Shown in pieces: positions 1 to 7,623 of a stretch of DNA of 45,332 bases. Location: the NCBI GenBank assembly GCA_015491895.1, contig WFVA01000105.1, forward strand, positions 1 to 45,332. The letters are read 5' to 3'. Both the position numbers and the translations under genes were made by a program. Position 1 is the first letter of the stretch, and each line of letters starts with the position of its first letter. Source of the stretch: Albidovulum sp. GTDB lineage: Bacteria; Pseudomonadota; Alphaproteobacteria; Rhodobacterales; Rhodobacteraceae. Below the pieces are notes generated by a model. That model had not been told where the DNA came from, did not search any database, and saw nothing but the letters and a program-made list of their open reading frames with translations.

Positions 1-2
1 AT

Positions 3-119
3 GCCAACGAGCCAGCGGCGGTGACGGATACGCTTTCCAACGTGAACATCGACTGGGTGTTTCATATGCATACTCCTGATTACTGCCGTCACCCTACGCA
101 ATTTCCCGTCTGGGTATAG
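3..119 (+). CDS. Possible C-terminal fragment of an unidentified protein (5' end outside window)
   Basis: An open frame enters from the left edge and ends at TAG 117-119, leaving 38 residues that finish in HPTQFPVWV. The first two thirds have mostly G or C at third codon positions, as in the real genes of the window, while the last codons do not. No family is recognised, and the piece is too short to tell a true gene end from a chance open frame. Weak call. Confidence 0.25.
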   Translation, partial: ANEPAAVTDTLSNVNIDWVFHMHTPDYCRHPTQFPVWV

Positions 120-359
120 CTGTCTTTATGGACAACCCCGAACACATGAGCGGCGCATAAAAACACCTGAAACGTGTAATGACAGAAGGTTCGAGCCAGC
201 AATTCGACGATTCGGCCTGATATTATGTAATCTCCGTTCAATCTCAGGATGAGCGCACCAATGGCTGCGCCGACGGCGAATTGTTAACACACAAGCGGCA
301 ATCACGCCAGATCAATATGCGGGAAAGGGGAAAAGCCGCAAACCGCCGGACAAAGCGAA
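120..359. other. Gene-free, AT-richer stretch
   Basis: About 240 bases between the possible gene tail and the end of the LysR gene. It is visibly richer in A and T than the rest of the window. I see no convincing open frame, tRNA, strong hairpin or terminator here. Confidence 0.5.
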
Positions 360-1256
360 TCAACTTTCGATTGCAGCGGCCGGATGGCGGCTGCGGCGCG
401 CCTGGAGCGAGGCATAGGCATGGCGCAGGAGCTCCGTCAGCTCATCTATCATCGGCCCACGGGCCAGATCGGAAACGTATAGGTTGATCTGCTTGTGCAT
501 CAGCTCGGGCAATGCGCCACCATGGGAGATCGCTTCGAGATGGGGCGGAATCATGCCTTCGAGAAGGGTATGCACGGCAAGATCGGCTGAAACACTGGCT
601 TCGATTGCACGATGGGCATCGGCCTCAACCGCCATCTCCCAGGGTATCCCGGCCGCATCGAGCGCCTGCTGCACGCTCTTGCGGAAGATGCAGCTATGCT
701 CGAAGGCCAGCCTGAGCGGGCGCTGACGCCAGGCATTGCCACCCGGCATCCCGACCCAGACAAGCGGAAGCGTGATCAGCGTTTCGCCATTGGCATCGGC
801 CTGCCCTTCCGTCGTCAGGATCAGATCGCATTCGCCGCGGCGAAACATCTCGCGCAGCTCGATCGTGTTGGCGGAAACGAGCTGCACCTTGATCTGCGGA
901 TAGAGCGCATTGAAGCGCTTCAGCACCTGCGGGATCGCCGGATAGACGATATCACCGGGCACGCCCAGCGTGATCTCGCCGATGACCGCGCAATCGGTGA
1001 GGCGGGTGTAGATCTCATCATTGAGCTCGATCATGCGCCGCGCGTAGCCGAGCAATTGCTCCCCCGCCGCCGTCAGCACCACACCGCGCCCGCTGCGCTC
1101 GAAGAGCGAGAGGCCCAGCGCCTCCTCGAGCCGCTTGATCTGCATCGAAACCGCCGATTGGGTGAGATTGAGAAAGCCGGCCGCCTTCGTTACGCCGCCC
1201 ACCTCGGCAACAGCGGCAAAGGAGCGCAGGGAGGTCAGATCCAGATTTCTCGGCAT
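360..1256 (-). CDS. LysR-family transcriptional regulator
   Basis: 298-residue LysR-type regulator. An N-terminal winged helix-turn-helix (about residues 5-63, with TKAAGFLNLTQSAVSMQIKR as the recognition region) is followed by a substrate-binding effector domain. The start at MPRNLDL is preferred over an upstream in-frame start because AAGGA lies just before it and the LysR domain begins there. It is divergent from the small DUF1127 gene at 1378, a common LysR layout in which the regulator controls itself and its neighbour. A T-N11-A dyad lies between them (1323-1339). The inducer is unknown. The family call is firm, the target is inferred. Confidence 0.9.
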   Translation of the reverse strand: MPRNLDLTSLRSFAAVAEVGGVTKAAGFLNLTQSAVSMQIKRLEEALGLSLFERSGRGVVLTAAGEQLLGYARRMIELNDEIYTRLTDCAVIGEITLGVPGDIVYPAIPQVLKRFNALYPQIKVQLVSANTIELREMFRRGECDLILTTEGQADANGETLITLPLVWVGMPGGNAWRQRPLRLAFEHSCIFRKSVQQALDAAGIPWEMAVEADAHRAIEASVSADLAVHTLLEGMIPPHLEAISHGGALPELMHKQINLYVSDLARGPMIDELTELLRHAYASLQARRSRHPAAAIES

Positions 1257-1322
1257 ATCAATAATCCTTATGGAGAGACAATCAAACATTCATTTCCATG
1301 ATGCTGCCTTTTCCCACATTAT

Positions 1323-1339
1323 CATCAAGCAAATTGATG
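1323..1339. promoter_or_regulatory. Candidate LysR-type operator (T-N11-A dyad)
   Basis: CATCAA and TTGATG form a perfect 6-bp inverted repeat around a 5-base centre, and TCAA-N5-TTGA fits the T-N11-A box of LysR-family binding sites. It lies in the intergenic region between the divergent LysR gene and the DUF1127 gene, 38 bases before the latter's start codon. Assignment to this regulator is inferred from position. Confidence 0.5.
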
Positions 1340-1377
1340 CGAAAGCCCGATTCATCACGAACGGAAAGGAAACCGCC

Positions 1378-1596
1378 ATGAACAGCACCCGCTGCAATGC
1401 CGCACAGCGCATCTCCGCGCGCCGCAAGACGCCCCTCATCAGGCTGATATCGCTCGCCTTTTCCGCCCGGCGCAGCCGCCGCGCTCTCGGGCGACTGGGC
1501 GAATCCACCTTGCGGGATATCGGCATGACGAAGCACGAAGCCGAAACCGAGGCCAGCCGCCCGATATGGGATGTGCCGCGGAACTGGCGCGAATGA
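1378..1596 (+). CDS. DUF1127 small basic protein
   Basis: 72 residues with an arginine-rich middle and a C-terminal motif (LGRLGESTLRDIGMT) typical of DUF1127, a short family abundant in alphaproteobacteria. Some relatives have been linked to RNA turnover and to phosphate or stress responses; nothing here fixes the role. The start at 1378 follows a purine-rich GAAAGGAAA and gives the usual family length, while the longer open frame upstream has no family similarity. Divergent from a LysR gene that may control it. Confidence 0.8.
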   Translation: MNSTRCNAAQRISARRKTPLIRLISLAFSARRSRRALGRLGESTLRDIGMTKHEAETEASRPIWDVPRNWRE

Positions 1597-1635
1597 TCCC
1601 GATCCGGCCGGAATGCGAAAGACGCGCAGAAAACC

Positions 1636-1663
1636 CTTGAAATAATGGCGCTCCCCCCCATAT
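1636..1663 (+). promoter_or_regulatory. Candidate sigma-32 (RpoH) heat-shock promoter
   Basis: CTTGAAA (1636-1642) is followed after 13 bases by CCCCATAT (1656-1663). This matches the known RpoH consensus CTTGAAA-N11-16-CCCCATNT at essentially every position. It sits about 65 bases upstream of the Bax-inhibitor-1 family gene. An overlapping sigma-70 reading (TTGAAA-N16-CATATT) is also possible. Confidence 0.6.
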
Positions 1664-1728
1664 TTCATAGCGGAGGCGTGATTGGAGGCACCAATCGCGA
1701 GGAAACGTGTGAATAACGGAGGCACCTG

Positions 1729-2469
1729 ATGGCAGAATACAAAACGGCCCGTATCGCGACGACTGGCGCACGGACCGCGGTAATCGACGAAGGCCTGCGC
1801 GCCTACATGAGCAAGATCTACGGCACGATGTCCGTCGGTCTGCTGGTAACGGCGCTGGTTGCATGGGCCGTGGGCACGAATGACGCCCTGCTCGCGATCC
1901 TGCGCGACCCGATGACGCTGAGGCCCAATATCCTCGGCTGGATCGTGATGTTTGCACCGCTGATCATGGTCTTCACCATGGGCGCGATGATCAATCGCCT
2001 TTCCGCTGCCGGTGCCCAGCTCTTCTTCTATACCTTCGCGGCGGTGATGGGCCTTTCCATCAGCTGGATCTTCGCCGTGTTCACCGGCATCTCCATCGCC
2101 CAGACCTTCCTCGTCACCGCGATCTCCTTCGCCGGGCTCAGCCTCTGGGGCTATACCACGAAGAAGGATATCTCGGGCTGGGGCTCGTTCCTGATCATGG
2201 GGGTGATCGGGCTGATCGTGGCCTCGATCATCAACATCTTCCTCGGCTCGCCCGCGATCCATTTCGCGATCTCGGTGCTCGGGGTGCTGATCTTCGCCGG
2301 CCTCACCGCCTATGACACCCAGAAGCTGAAGGTGATGTATCTCCAGCATGTGCAGCATGGCGATCGGGAGTGGATCGGCAAGGCCGCGATCATGGGCGCG
2401 CTCAATCTCTACCTCGATTTCGTGAACATGTTCATGTTCCTGCTCCAGTTCCTCGGCAATCGCGAGTAA
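1729..2469 (+). CDS. Bax inhibitor-1/YccA (TMBIM) family membrane protein
   Basis: 246 residues with a soluble N-terminus and about seven hydrophobic helices, ending in the family's C-terminal signature (FAGLTAYDTQKLK, then NLYLDFVNMFMFLLQFLG). Known relatives include E. coli YccA, which modulates the FtsH protease, and BsYetJ, a pH-sensitive calcium channel. It is probably an inner-membrane stress-related protein. The start is preceded by GGAGGCACCTG. A heat-shock-like promoter lies upstream and a strong terminator directly downstream, so it is probably monocistronic. Confidence 0.93.
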   Translation: MAEYKTARIATTGARTAVIDEGLRAYMSKIYGTMSVGLLVTALVAWAVGTNDALLAILRDPMTLRPNILGWIVMFAPLIMVFTMGAMINRLSAAGAQLFFYTFAAVMGLSISWIFAVFTGISIAQTFLVTAISFAGLSLWGYTTKKDISGWGSFLIMGVIGLIVASIINIFLGSPAIHFAISVLGVLIFAGLTAYDTQKLKVMYLQHVQHGDREWIGKAAIMGALNLYLDFVNMFMFLLQFLGNRE

Positions 2470-2495
2470 GCAGGATCGCATGATCTGAAAGCAAC

Positions 2496-2525
2496 AGGCC
2501 CGCAGCTTTCCGCTGCGGGCCTTTT
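2496..2525 (+). terminator. Rho-independent terminator
   Basis: An 11-bp perfect stem (AGGCCCGCAGC 2496-2506 with GCTGCGGGCCT 2512-2522), a 5-base loop and a T tract follow the stop of the Bax-inhibitor-1 family gene by 27 bases. Confidence 0.92.
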
Positions 2526-2608
2526 CATTTGGCGGCCTGCGCTTTTGATGCTAGTTTCGCCGCATATTGGACGTGATCCGCAATTTCATCTGCCTTTTCC
2601 TTGACGCC

Positions 2609-4390
2609 ATGACCAGAAAAGATCCCCTCTGCCTTGCCGCCTTCTCAGCTCTTCTCCTCTTCCTCCTCGCCGCCATTCCCGCCCGCATCGAGGCGCAATC
2701 CACGGCAACACGCTGCAATGAAAGATTGTATGAGCGCTATCTTCGCGGCGGGCCGGACGATGTCGAAACCATCGCCCGGCGCATGTGCGAAGAGGCCGGG
2801 CGCGGCACCCTGCCCGAAAGCGGCGTCCCTTATGAAATCGCGGTCGAGGTCCGCCATGCCGCGCGCACCGATCCGGCCCGGCTGAGGCTCTGGATCGATC
2901 AGGTGCAAAAGGGGCTTCTGATCGCCGATGCCGCGCTTGTGAAGCTCGGGAGCGATGCCCGCATAACCGGGCGCGAGCGCCCCATTGGCTCCTCTCTCTA
3001 CGAGCGCAAGAAGGTTTTCGTGATCCTCTCGAGCACCAATCTCCGGCGATATCCGAATACCAGCGCATTTGCGGATTTCATTGACGGCGATTGCTATCTC
3101 GTGATCCTGCCCAAAACCCTCAGACTGCTCGGCGAGGATGGTGCCCTTGGCTTCGTCATGGCCCATGAGCTCTTTCACTGCGTGCAGAATTACAGTGTCC
3201 GCGACTTGGATCGGACGACGGATTCGGAAGACTGGTGGATCGAAAGCTCCGCGAGTTGGTTCGCCCATATCGCGCAGCCCCTTATTGTGGTCGAGACCTA
3301 TTCCAAATCGGTCAACAAGTTCGAGCGCGAGAGCCATCGCAAGACGCTGAACAGGTTCCCCTATTCGCTCTGGCCGTTCTTCGCCTGGTATGCAAACGAG
3401 CACGGCAACGCCCATGCGGTGATGCGGCTCCTGAAGCGCATGCCTGGAGGCCGGCATGACGCCAATACCGTCGCCCGGCTGCTGACGCCCGAGGAGTGGA
3501 GCAGCTTCGCGCGCGCCTATTCGGCCTATCAGATCAGGGTTTCCGATCGGGTGCCCGTGGATCCGCGCCCGCGCGCGCGCCTGCCCGTTACCAATATCAC
3601 CCTGCCCGAGATCGGAGACGCGCGGGATTACCGTTTTCGCCGGCGCACCGGGGCGCTCGAGCGCTACCGCATCACCCTCCACCCTGGCGACTGGGAGCTT
3701 TCCACCGAATCCGATGGCGCCATGTATCTCGCCCCCATGCCGGAAGGGGGCGGCGATCCCGCCCCCGACTGGACGGAGATCAGCGCGGCAGGCGGCGCGC
3801 TTTCCCTTTCCGTGCCCTGCGAGGAGGAGCGCGATTTTGCACTTGTGGGCTTCGGCAGCGCCGAAGGCTCGCCGCCCTTCGTATTGAAGGCGCGCAAGAA
3901 AGGGGATCCCTGCAAGCTCTCATGCAGGAACATCCCCGATAACCGGGACGCCTGCCTCGCCGGGGTCTGGGAAGATACGGAAAGGGTGATCACCCGCGAT
4001 CTGCGCCGGCGGATGGACACGCTGGCCGCGAGAGCGCCTGCGGCAGGGGGCAGGCTGAAAATCGGCGATCCGATCATCACCTTTTCTCCGAAAAGCGATA
4101 TCGTCACTACCGAGGTGAAGATCCGCGGCGCGGATCGCGTCATGAAGGCCGAGATACAGGCTCGGGGCACGGCGCGCTGGGCTACATCCGGCGGCCGCCT
4201 GCTGCTTTGTCCGCAGGGGGTGAAAATCACGACCACCGTGAGCGCGGGCGGGCGCAGCCGCACGACCCGCAGGAACATGCCCGCCGATGCCTCCTGGAAG
4301 GAAAAGATCTATCGCTATGAATGTTCGGAAGGGCGGCTGCGCCTTACCGATAGCGAAACCGGAGTCAGCGGCGCCATGCACCGGCGCTGA
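2609..4390 (+). CDS. Secreted HExxH zinc-metallopeptidase-like protein, family not recognised
   Basis: 593 residues counted from the ATG at 2609; an in-frame TTG at 2567 is less likely. Neither start has a clear ribosome site. A signal peptide (about residues 1-29, ending IEA) points to export. The domain around residues 165-220 carries HELFH (H186, E187, H190) and, 22 residues on, WWIESSASW with E212. This is the arrangement of gluzincin peptidases, with two His and a downstream Glu binding zinc and E187 catalytic. Residues about 310-420 look like a beta-rich domain resembling a pre-peptidase C-terminal domain; the last 170 residues are not recognised. Substrate unknown. Stands alone, with a terminator before it and rpmG converging after it. 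Confidence 0.75.
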   Translation: MTRKDPLCLAAFSALLLFLLAAIPARIEAQSTATRCNERLYERYLRGGPDDVETIARRMCEEAGRGTLPESGVPYEIAVEVRHAARTDPARLRLWIDQVQKGLLIADAALVKLGSDARITGRERPIGSSLYERKKVFVILSSTNLRRYPNTSAFADFIDGDCYLVILPKTLRLLGEDGALGFVMAHELFHCVQNYSVRDLDRTTDSEDWWIESSASWFAHIAQPLIVVETYSKSVNKFERESHRKTLNRFPYSLWPFFAWYANEHGNAHAVMRLLKRMPGGRHDANTVARLLTPEEWSSFARAYSAYQIRVSDRVPVDPRPRARLPVTNITLPEIGDARDYRFRRRTGALERYRITLHPGDWELSTESDGAMYLAPMPEGGGDPAPDWTEISAAGGALSLSVPCEEERDFALVGFGSAEGSPPFVLKARKKGDPCKLSCRNIPDNRDACLAGVWEDTERVITRDLRRRMDTLAARAPAAGGRLKIGDPIITFSPKSDIVTTEVKIRGADRVMKAEIQARGTARWATSGGRLLLCPQGVKITTTVSAGGRSRTTRRNMPADASWKEKIYRYECSEGRLRLTDSETGVSGAMHRR

Positions 4391-4508
4391 AGGCTGAGGG
4401 CTGAGAGGCGGCGCGCATTTGCGCCTGATCACAGGCACGCCCCGACGGCAGGCCACAGGGCTGCGCCGGATGCGACGCCCGCAGGCATCACCCGCCAGCC
4501 AATGCGAA

Positions 4509-4530
4509 AGGCCGCGCTTTGGCGCGGCCC
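4509..4530 (-). terminator. Hairpin at the 3' end of rpmG, possible terminator
   Basis: GGCCGCGC (4510-4517) pairs with GCGCGGCC (4522-4529) around a 4-base loop, between the convergent metallopeptidase and rpmG genes. On the minus strand it is followed by TTTCGCATT, a weak T tract, so it more likely serves rpmG. Confidence 0.55.
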
Positions 4531-4576
4531 TACATCTAGATCGGATCGGTGGATCCCCCGGCGGGATCCGCCCGGA

Positions 4577-4744
4577 TCACTTGATCTTGCCTTCCTTGAA
4601 ATCCACATGCTTGCGCACGACGGGATCGTATTTGCGCTTGACCATCTTCTCGGTCATGGTGCGGGCGTTCTTCTTGGTCACGTAGAAATAGCCCGTGTCC
4701 GCGGTGGAATTGAGGCGGATCTTGATGGTGGTCGGCTTCGCCAT
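4577..4744 (-). CDS. rpmG: 50S ribosomal protein L33
   Basis: 55 residues, [11 protein letters not shown]...FYVTKKN...[14 protein letters not shown], matching bacterial L33 along its whole length. It has no cysteine, so it is the zinc-independent form of the protein. GAGGAGAG precedes the start. It is a component of the large ribosomal subunit near the E site. No other ribosomal gene is nearby, as is usual for rpmG in this group. Confidence 0.97.
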   Translation of the reverse strand: MAKPTTIKIRLNSTADTGYFYVTKKNARTMTEKMVKRKYDPVVRKHVDFKEGKIK

Positions 4745-4997
4745 GGTCTCTCTCCTCGGAGCGGGTGGCGCGGGGCCGCCCGGTGCAATCCTTGAAGCCC
4801 GCCTTTTAGCGCCGTGGCCGCCCGAGTCAACCGCTATTCGCTGCTGCTCGCTTCCCCCGCCCGGATCCGCATCACGAACTGCGCCGGCGCCGGCATGATG
4901 GCGCCCCGACCCAGGCGCCGCCGGACCCGCCCGGAACGCCCCCGCTCCCGCGCTGTTGGGGAAGCGGGCCTGCAGCCCGCGGACTCCATATTCGCGC
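4745..4997. other. Gene-free spacer upstream of rpmG
   Basis: About 250 GC-rich bases between the CcdA-like gene and rpmG. The open frames that cross it have low-complexity Arg/Gly/Pro-rich translations and no ribosome sites, so no gene is called. It presumably holds the rpmG promoter, but I could not identify one. Confidence 0.5.
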
Positions 4998-5669
4998 TCA
5001 CCCGCCGGCCCAATCGGCCGGATCGACATGAAGCCCGAACCAGATCGACCACAGCCCGAGCAGGATGAATACCGCGCCCAATACCCTGCCCGTGCTGGAG
5101 AACCGGCGGCCGAAGCGCTCCAGCCCTCCCACAAGCCCCGGAAACAGGACGAAAAGCGCCAGCGGCAACGAAAGGAACAGGCCGAACAGCGCCATTTGCG
5201 CAAAACCTGTCAGCGCCGCGCCGCTGCCGGCCGCCATGCCCAGGAGCGCAAAAAGGATCGGCGCGGCGCAGGCCGGCACATTGAGCCCGAAGGCCGCCCC
5301 GAGCACGAGCGGCGAGGTTGCGCGCTTCCAGGCGGCCGGGGCCGGTTCGAGGCGCTGCTTGATCCATCCACCCCGCCCGGCGAGGAAGATCAGTCCGATC
5401 CCGAGATAAAGCCAGCCGAAGACGAGCCAGAGCCCCGTCTGGGCCTCGATCAGCCGCGGGCCGAGAAAGGCCGCGCCAGCGCCGAACAGCCCCGCCACCA
5501 GTGTGCGCACCAGCACGAAAACCGTTACCGCGCGCCATTTCTCGGCCCGCGTGCGGGCTTTCTGGGTATCGAGAAACAGGAGATGCGCGCCTATGGTGCA
5601 GGGCTCCACGAATCCCAGAAGCCCAAGCGCCGCCGGCAGCAGAAACAGGGTGAAAAATGTTGCCTCCAT
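4998..5669 (-). CDS. CcdA/DsbD-type cytochrome c biogenesis transmembrane protein
   Basis: 223 residues with about six hydrophobic helices. Two cysteines sit in matched half-repeats: FVEPCTIG (C24) and NVPACAAP (C134). Such a pair carries electrons across the membrane in the CcdA/DsbD family, from cytoplasmic thioredoxin to periplasmic thiol proteins. It is distinct from SoxV in this window, which has the classic TPCILP and TACVGP motifs. No haem-maturation genes are adjacent, so the partner is unknown. It may instead belong to a metal- or copper-related subgroup of the family. Confidence 0.75.
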   Translation of the reverse strand: MEATFFTLFLLPAALGLLGFVEPCTIGAHLLFLDTQKARTRAEKWRAVTVFVLVRTLVAGLFGAGAAFLGPRLIEAQTGLWLVFGWLYLGIGLIFLAGRGGWIKQRLEPAPAAWKRATSPLVLGAAFGLNVPACAAPILFALLGMAAGSGAALTGFAQMALFGLFLSLPLALFVLFPGLVGGLERFGRRFSSTGRVLGAVFILLGLWSIWFGLHVDPADWAGG

Positions 5670-5751
5670 CGCCCGAGAACAGAGCCGCTTGCCGCATGCA
5701 GGTCAACTCACGAAAACGTGGCGCCCGCTGACGGCAGAGGAGAGATGAAAT

Positions 5752-6157
5752 GCGCGGACGGCCTGTAAGCCGGATTCTGTCCGGGGGGCTCAGCCCCCCT
5801 GGATGGCCATTCATCTGCGCCGCATGTTGCCACGCGGCTCCAGCTGCCAACCCGGATCTTCGGGGCCAAGGCGGCCCTGCGGGGCGGTTTCGCCGCTTGC
5901 GCGCCGACCTCCCCCGCGCGAGATCCCTATTCGGCATTGCTCCCGGTGGGGCTTGCCATGCCGGGGCTGTTGCCAGCCCCGCGGTGCGCTCTTACCGCAC
6001 CGTTTCACCCTTGCCCGCGGCGGGCCGCGGGCGGTCTGTTCTCTGTGGCGCTTTCCCTCGGGTTACCCCGGCCGGGCGTTACCCGGCACCGTTGCCTTGT
6101 GGAGTCCGGACTTTCCTCGGAGCGTTGCCACCCCGCGGCCATCCGGCCATCCGCGCA
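5752..6157 (-). ncRNA. rnpB: RNase P RNA, bacterial class A
   Basis: On the minus strand the segment begins GCGCGGATGGCC, continues with the conserved GAGGAAAGTCCGGACTCC and ends with GACAGAATCCGGCTTACAG. The first and last 12 bases (6145-6156 and 5752-5763) pair to give helix P1 with a single G-U. The length of about 406 nt is typical. It is the catalytic RNA that trims tRNA 5' leaders. Exact ends may differ by a few bases. It starts only 8 bases after the amidase stop codon, so its promoter should lie inside that coding sequence, or it is cut from a longer transcript. Confidence 0.96.
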
Positions 6158-6165
6158 TCATTCAT

Positions 6166-6891
6166 TTAGGTATTCCGGGCGTTGCGGTCAACGGGCCGGC
6201 GGGGCAGAGGAGGGCCGGAGAAGGGCCAGCGGGCGGCGAGTTCAGCGGCCATCGCGGTTTCGCGCGGGGTAAGCGCGCCACGCCCGGCCGGGTTGAAGCG
6301 CAGGCGGAAGGCGGCAAGGAGCGTTTCTGGCGGGGTTCCGGGATCATAGCCGAACCGGATCAGCGCGGCGCGGAAACGGGCTGGATCGGGCACAGCCGCC
6401 CAGCCCCCTGCCCCCCGGGGCCACACCGAAAGCCCCTGCAGCGCAAGGCGGCGCCAGTCAAAGCGCGGGCCGGGATCGATCTTGCGCCCCGGCGCCATGT
6501 CGGAATGGCCGATCACGCCCCGGGGCGGGATCGCGTGGCGGGCCATGATCTCTGCAAGGAGCGCCTCGAGCGCGCGCATCTGCGGCGCGGCGAAGGGTGC
6601 GTCGCCGGGATTGGCAAGCTCGATGCCGATGGAGCGGGAATTTACATCCCCTTCCCCGCCCCAGCTTCCCGCACCCGCGTGCCAGGCGCGCGCCTCTTCC
6701 GCGACAAGCTGGAACACGCCCCCTCTTTCGCAGATGAGGTAATGCGCCGAAACTTCATGTTCGGGCGCACAGAGGCGCGCGAGCGCGGCCTCGGCGCTTG
6801 CCATCGCCGTGTAGTGGATGACGATCAGTTCGGGCGCCCTGCCCTCCCGCCTTTCGCCGAAATTCGGCGAGGGATGGGAGCATATGCGCAT
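6166..6891 (-). CDS. N-acetylmuramoyl-L-alanine amidase (Amidase_2/AmpD type)
   Basis: 241 residues. The zinc-amidase domain (about 20-145) shows IVIHYTA (H26), WHAG (H71), SIGIELAN and GHSDMAPGRKIDPG (H129, D139), the usual His-His-Asp zinc site with a catalytic Lys/Glu. No signal peptide is seen, which suggests a cytoplasmic AmpD-like enzyme that trims the stem peptide from anhydro-muropeptides during cell-wall recycling. The C-terminal 90 residues resemble the helical tail of the family. It lies 15 bases after the lipoprotein gene on the same strand, likely in one unit. The ribosome site before this start is weak. Confidence 0.88.
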   Translation of the reverse strand: MRICSHPSPNFGERREGRAPELIVIHYTAMASAEAALARLCAPEHEVSAHYLICERGGVFQLVAEEARAWHAGAGSWGGEGDVNSRSIGIELANPGDAPFAAPQMRALEALLAEIMARHAIPPRGVIGHSDMAPGRKIDPGPRFDWRRLALQGLSVWPRGAGGWAAVPDPARFRAALIRFGYDPGTPPETLLAAFRLRFNPAGRGALTPRETAMAAELAARWPFSGPPLPRRPVDRNARNT

Positions 6892-6906
6892 CGCCCGGCA
6901 GTGCGC

Positions 6907-7587
6907 CTAGCGGCGCGCCTTCACCATGCGGAAGGGGCGGGGATCCCATGTGCAGGCAAAGCCGTCACCATCGGGATCGAGCCCGAGGGGATCCCTCTTC
7001 GGTCCGCCCCGGCGCAGGAAATCCATCTGCGCCTGATCGGGCGAGGGGTATTTTGCACAATTGCGCTGGTAACGCGATTTCGCAAACAGCGCAGAGCGGC
7101 GATAGAGCGGCTCGCCCACGTCATTCGTGGTGGAAAGCGCATATTCTACGATATTTGGCCCCACCGAGCCCGGCCGCGAAGGCAGGGCCGAAGGCGCGAT
7201 CACCTTGTATTGGGCGCGCTGGCGGGCGAGGCGTTCCTTGTCGCTCTCGATGGTTTCACGTTGCGTCACCGCCTCGAAATCCTGCTCGTCGGAAAGGCCG
7301 ACATTATCGGGATTCTCCGGGCTCAGGGGCGTGCCTGCCGGCGCCGGCGCCTGCCCGCTGGCGGGCAGGCCGGTGGCGGCTTCGCCGGAAGCCTCTCCTT
7401 CGCGCTTCGGCGGCAGGACGGCAACCCTCCCCTGAAGTTCGGCACGGCGCTGCTCGGCGCTGCGGCGGGCGAGGTAATCGGAATAGCTCTCGAACCCAGC
7501 ACCCTGCCCGGCGCCGGTATCGGGCACCGGCGGCGTGCAGCCTGCCAGCACGAGGGCCATCACTCCCGAAACCACCATGTATCGCAT
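6907..7587 (-). CDS. Putative lipoprotein with an excalibur-like C-terminus
   Basis: 226 residues from MRYMVVSG, chosen because AGGGTGAG precedes it. The lipobox LAGC places the lipidated Cys at residue 17. The middle is Pro/Ala/Glu-rich with a likely coiled segment. The C-terminus carries DPDGDGFACTWDP, close to the DxDxDGxxC calcium-binding pattern of excalibur domains. Anchored in the outer or inner membrane; function unknown. It lies 36 bases downstream of gatA on the same strand and just before the amidase, so a link to the cell envelope is possible. Confidence 0.7.
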   Translation of the reverse strand: MRYMVVSGVMALVLAGCTPPVPDTGAGQGAGFESYSDYLARRSAEQRRAELQGRVAVLPPKREGEASGEAATGLPASGQAPAPAGTPLSPENPDNVGLSDEQDFEAVTQRETIESDKERLARQRAQYKVIAPSALPSRPGSVGPNIVEYALSTTNDVGEPLYRRSALFAKSRYQRNCAKYPSPDQAQMDFLRRGGPKRDPLGLDPDGDGFACTWDPRPFRMVKARR

Positions 7588-7623
7588 CTTCTCACCCTGC
7601 CTTTGCACCTGTTGCGGCCATTG

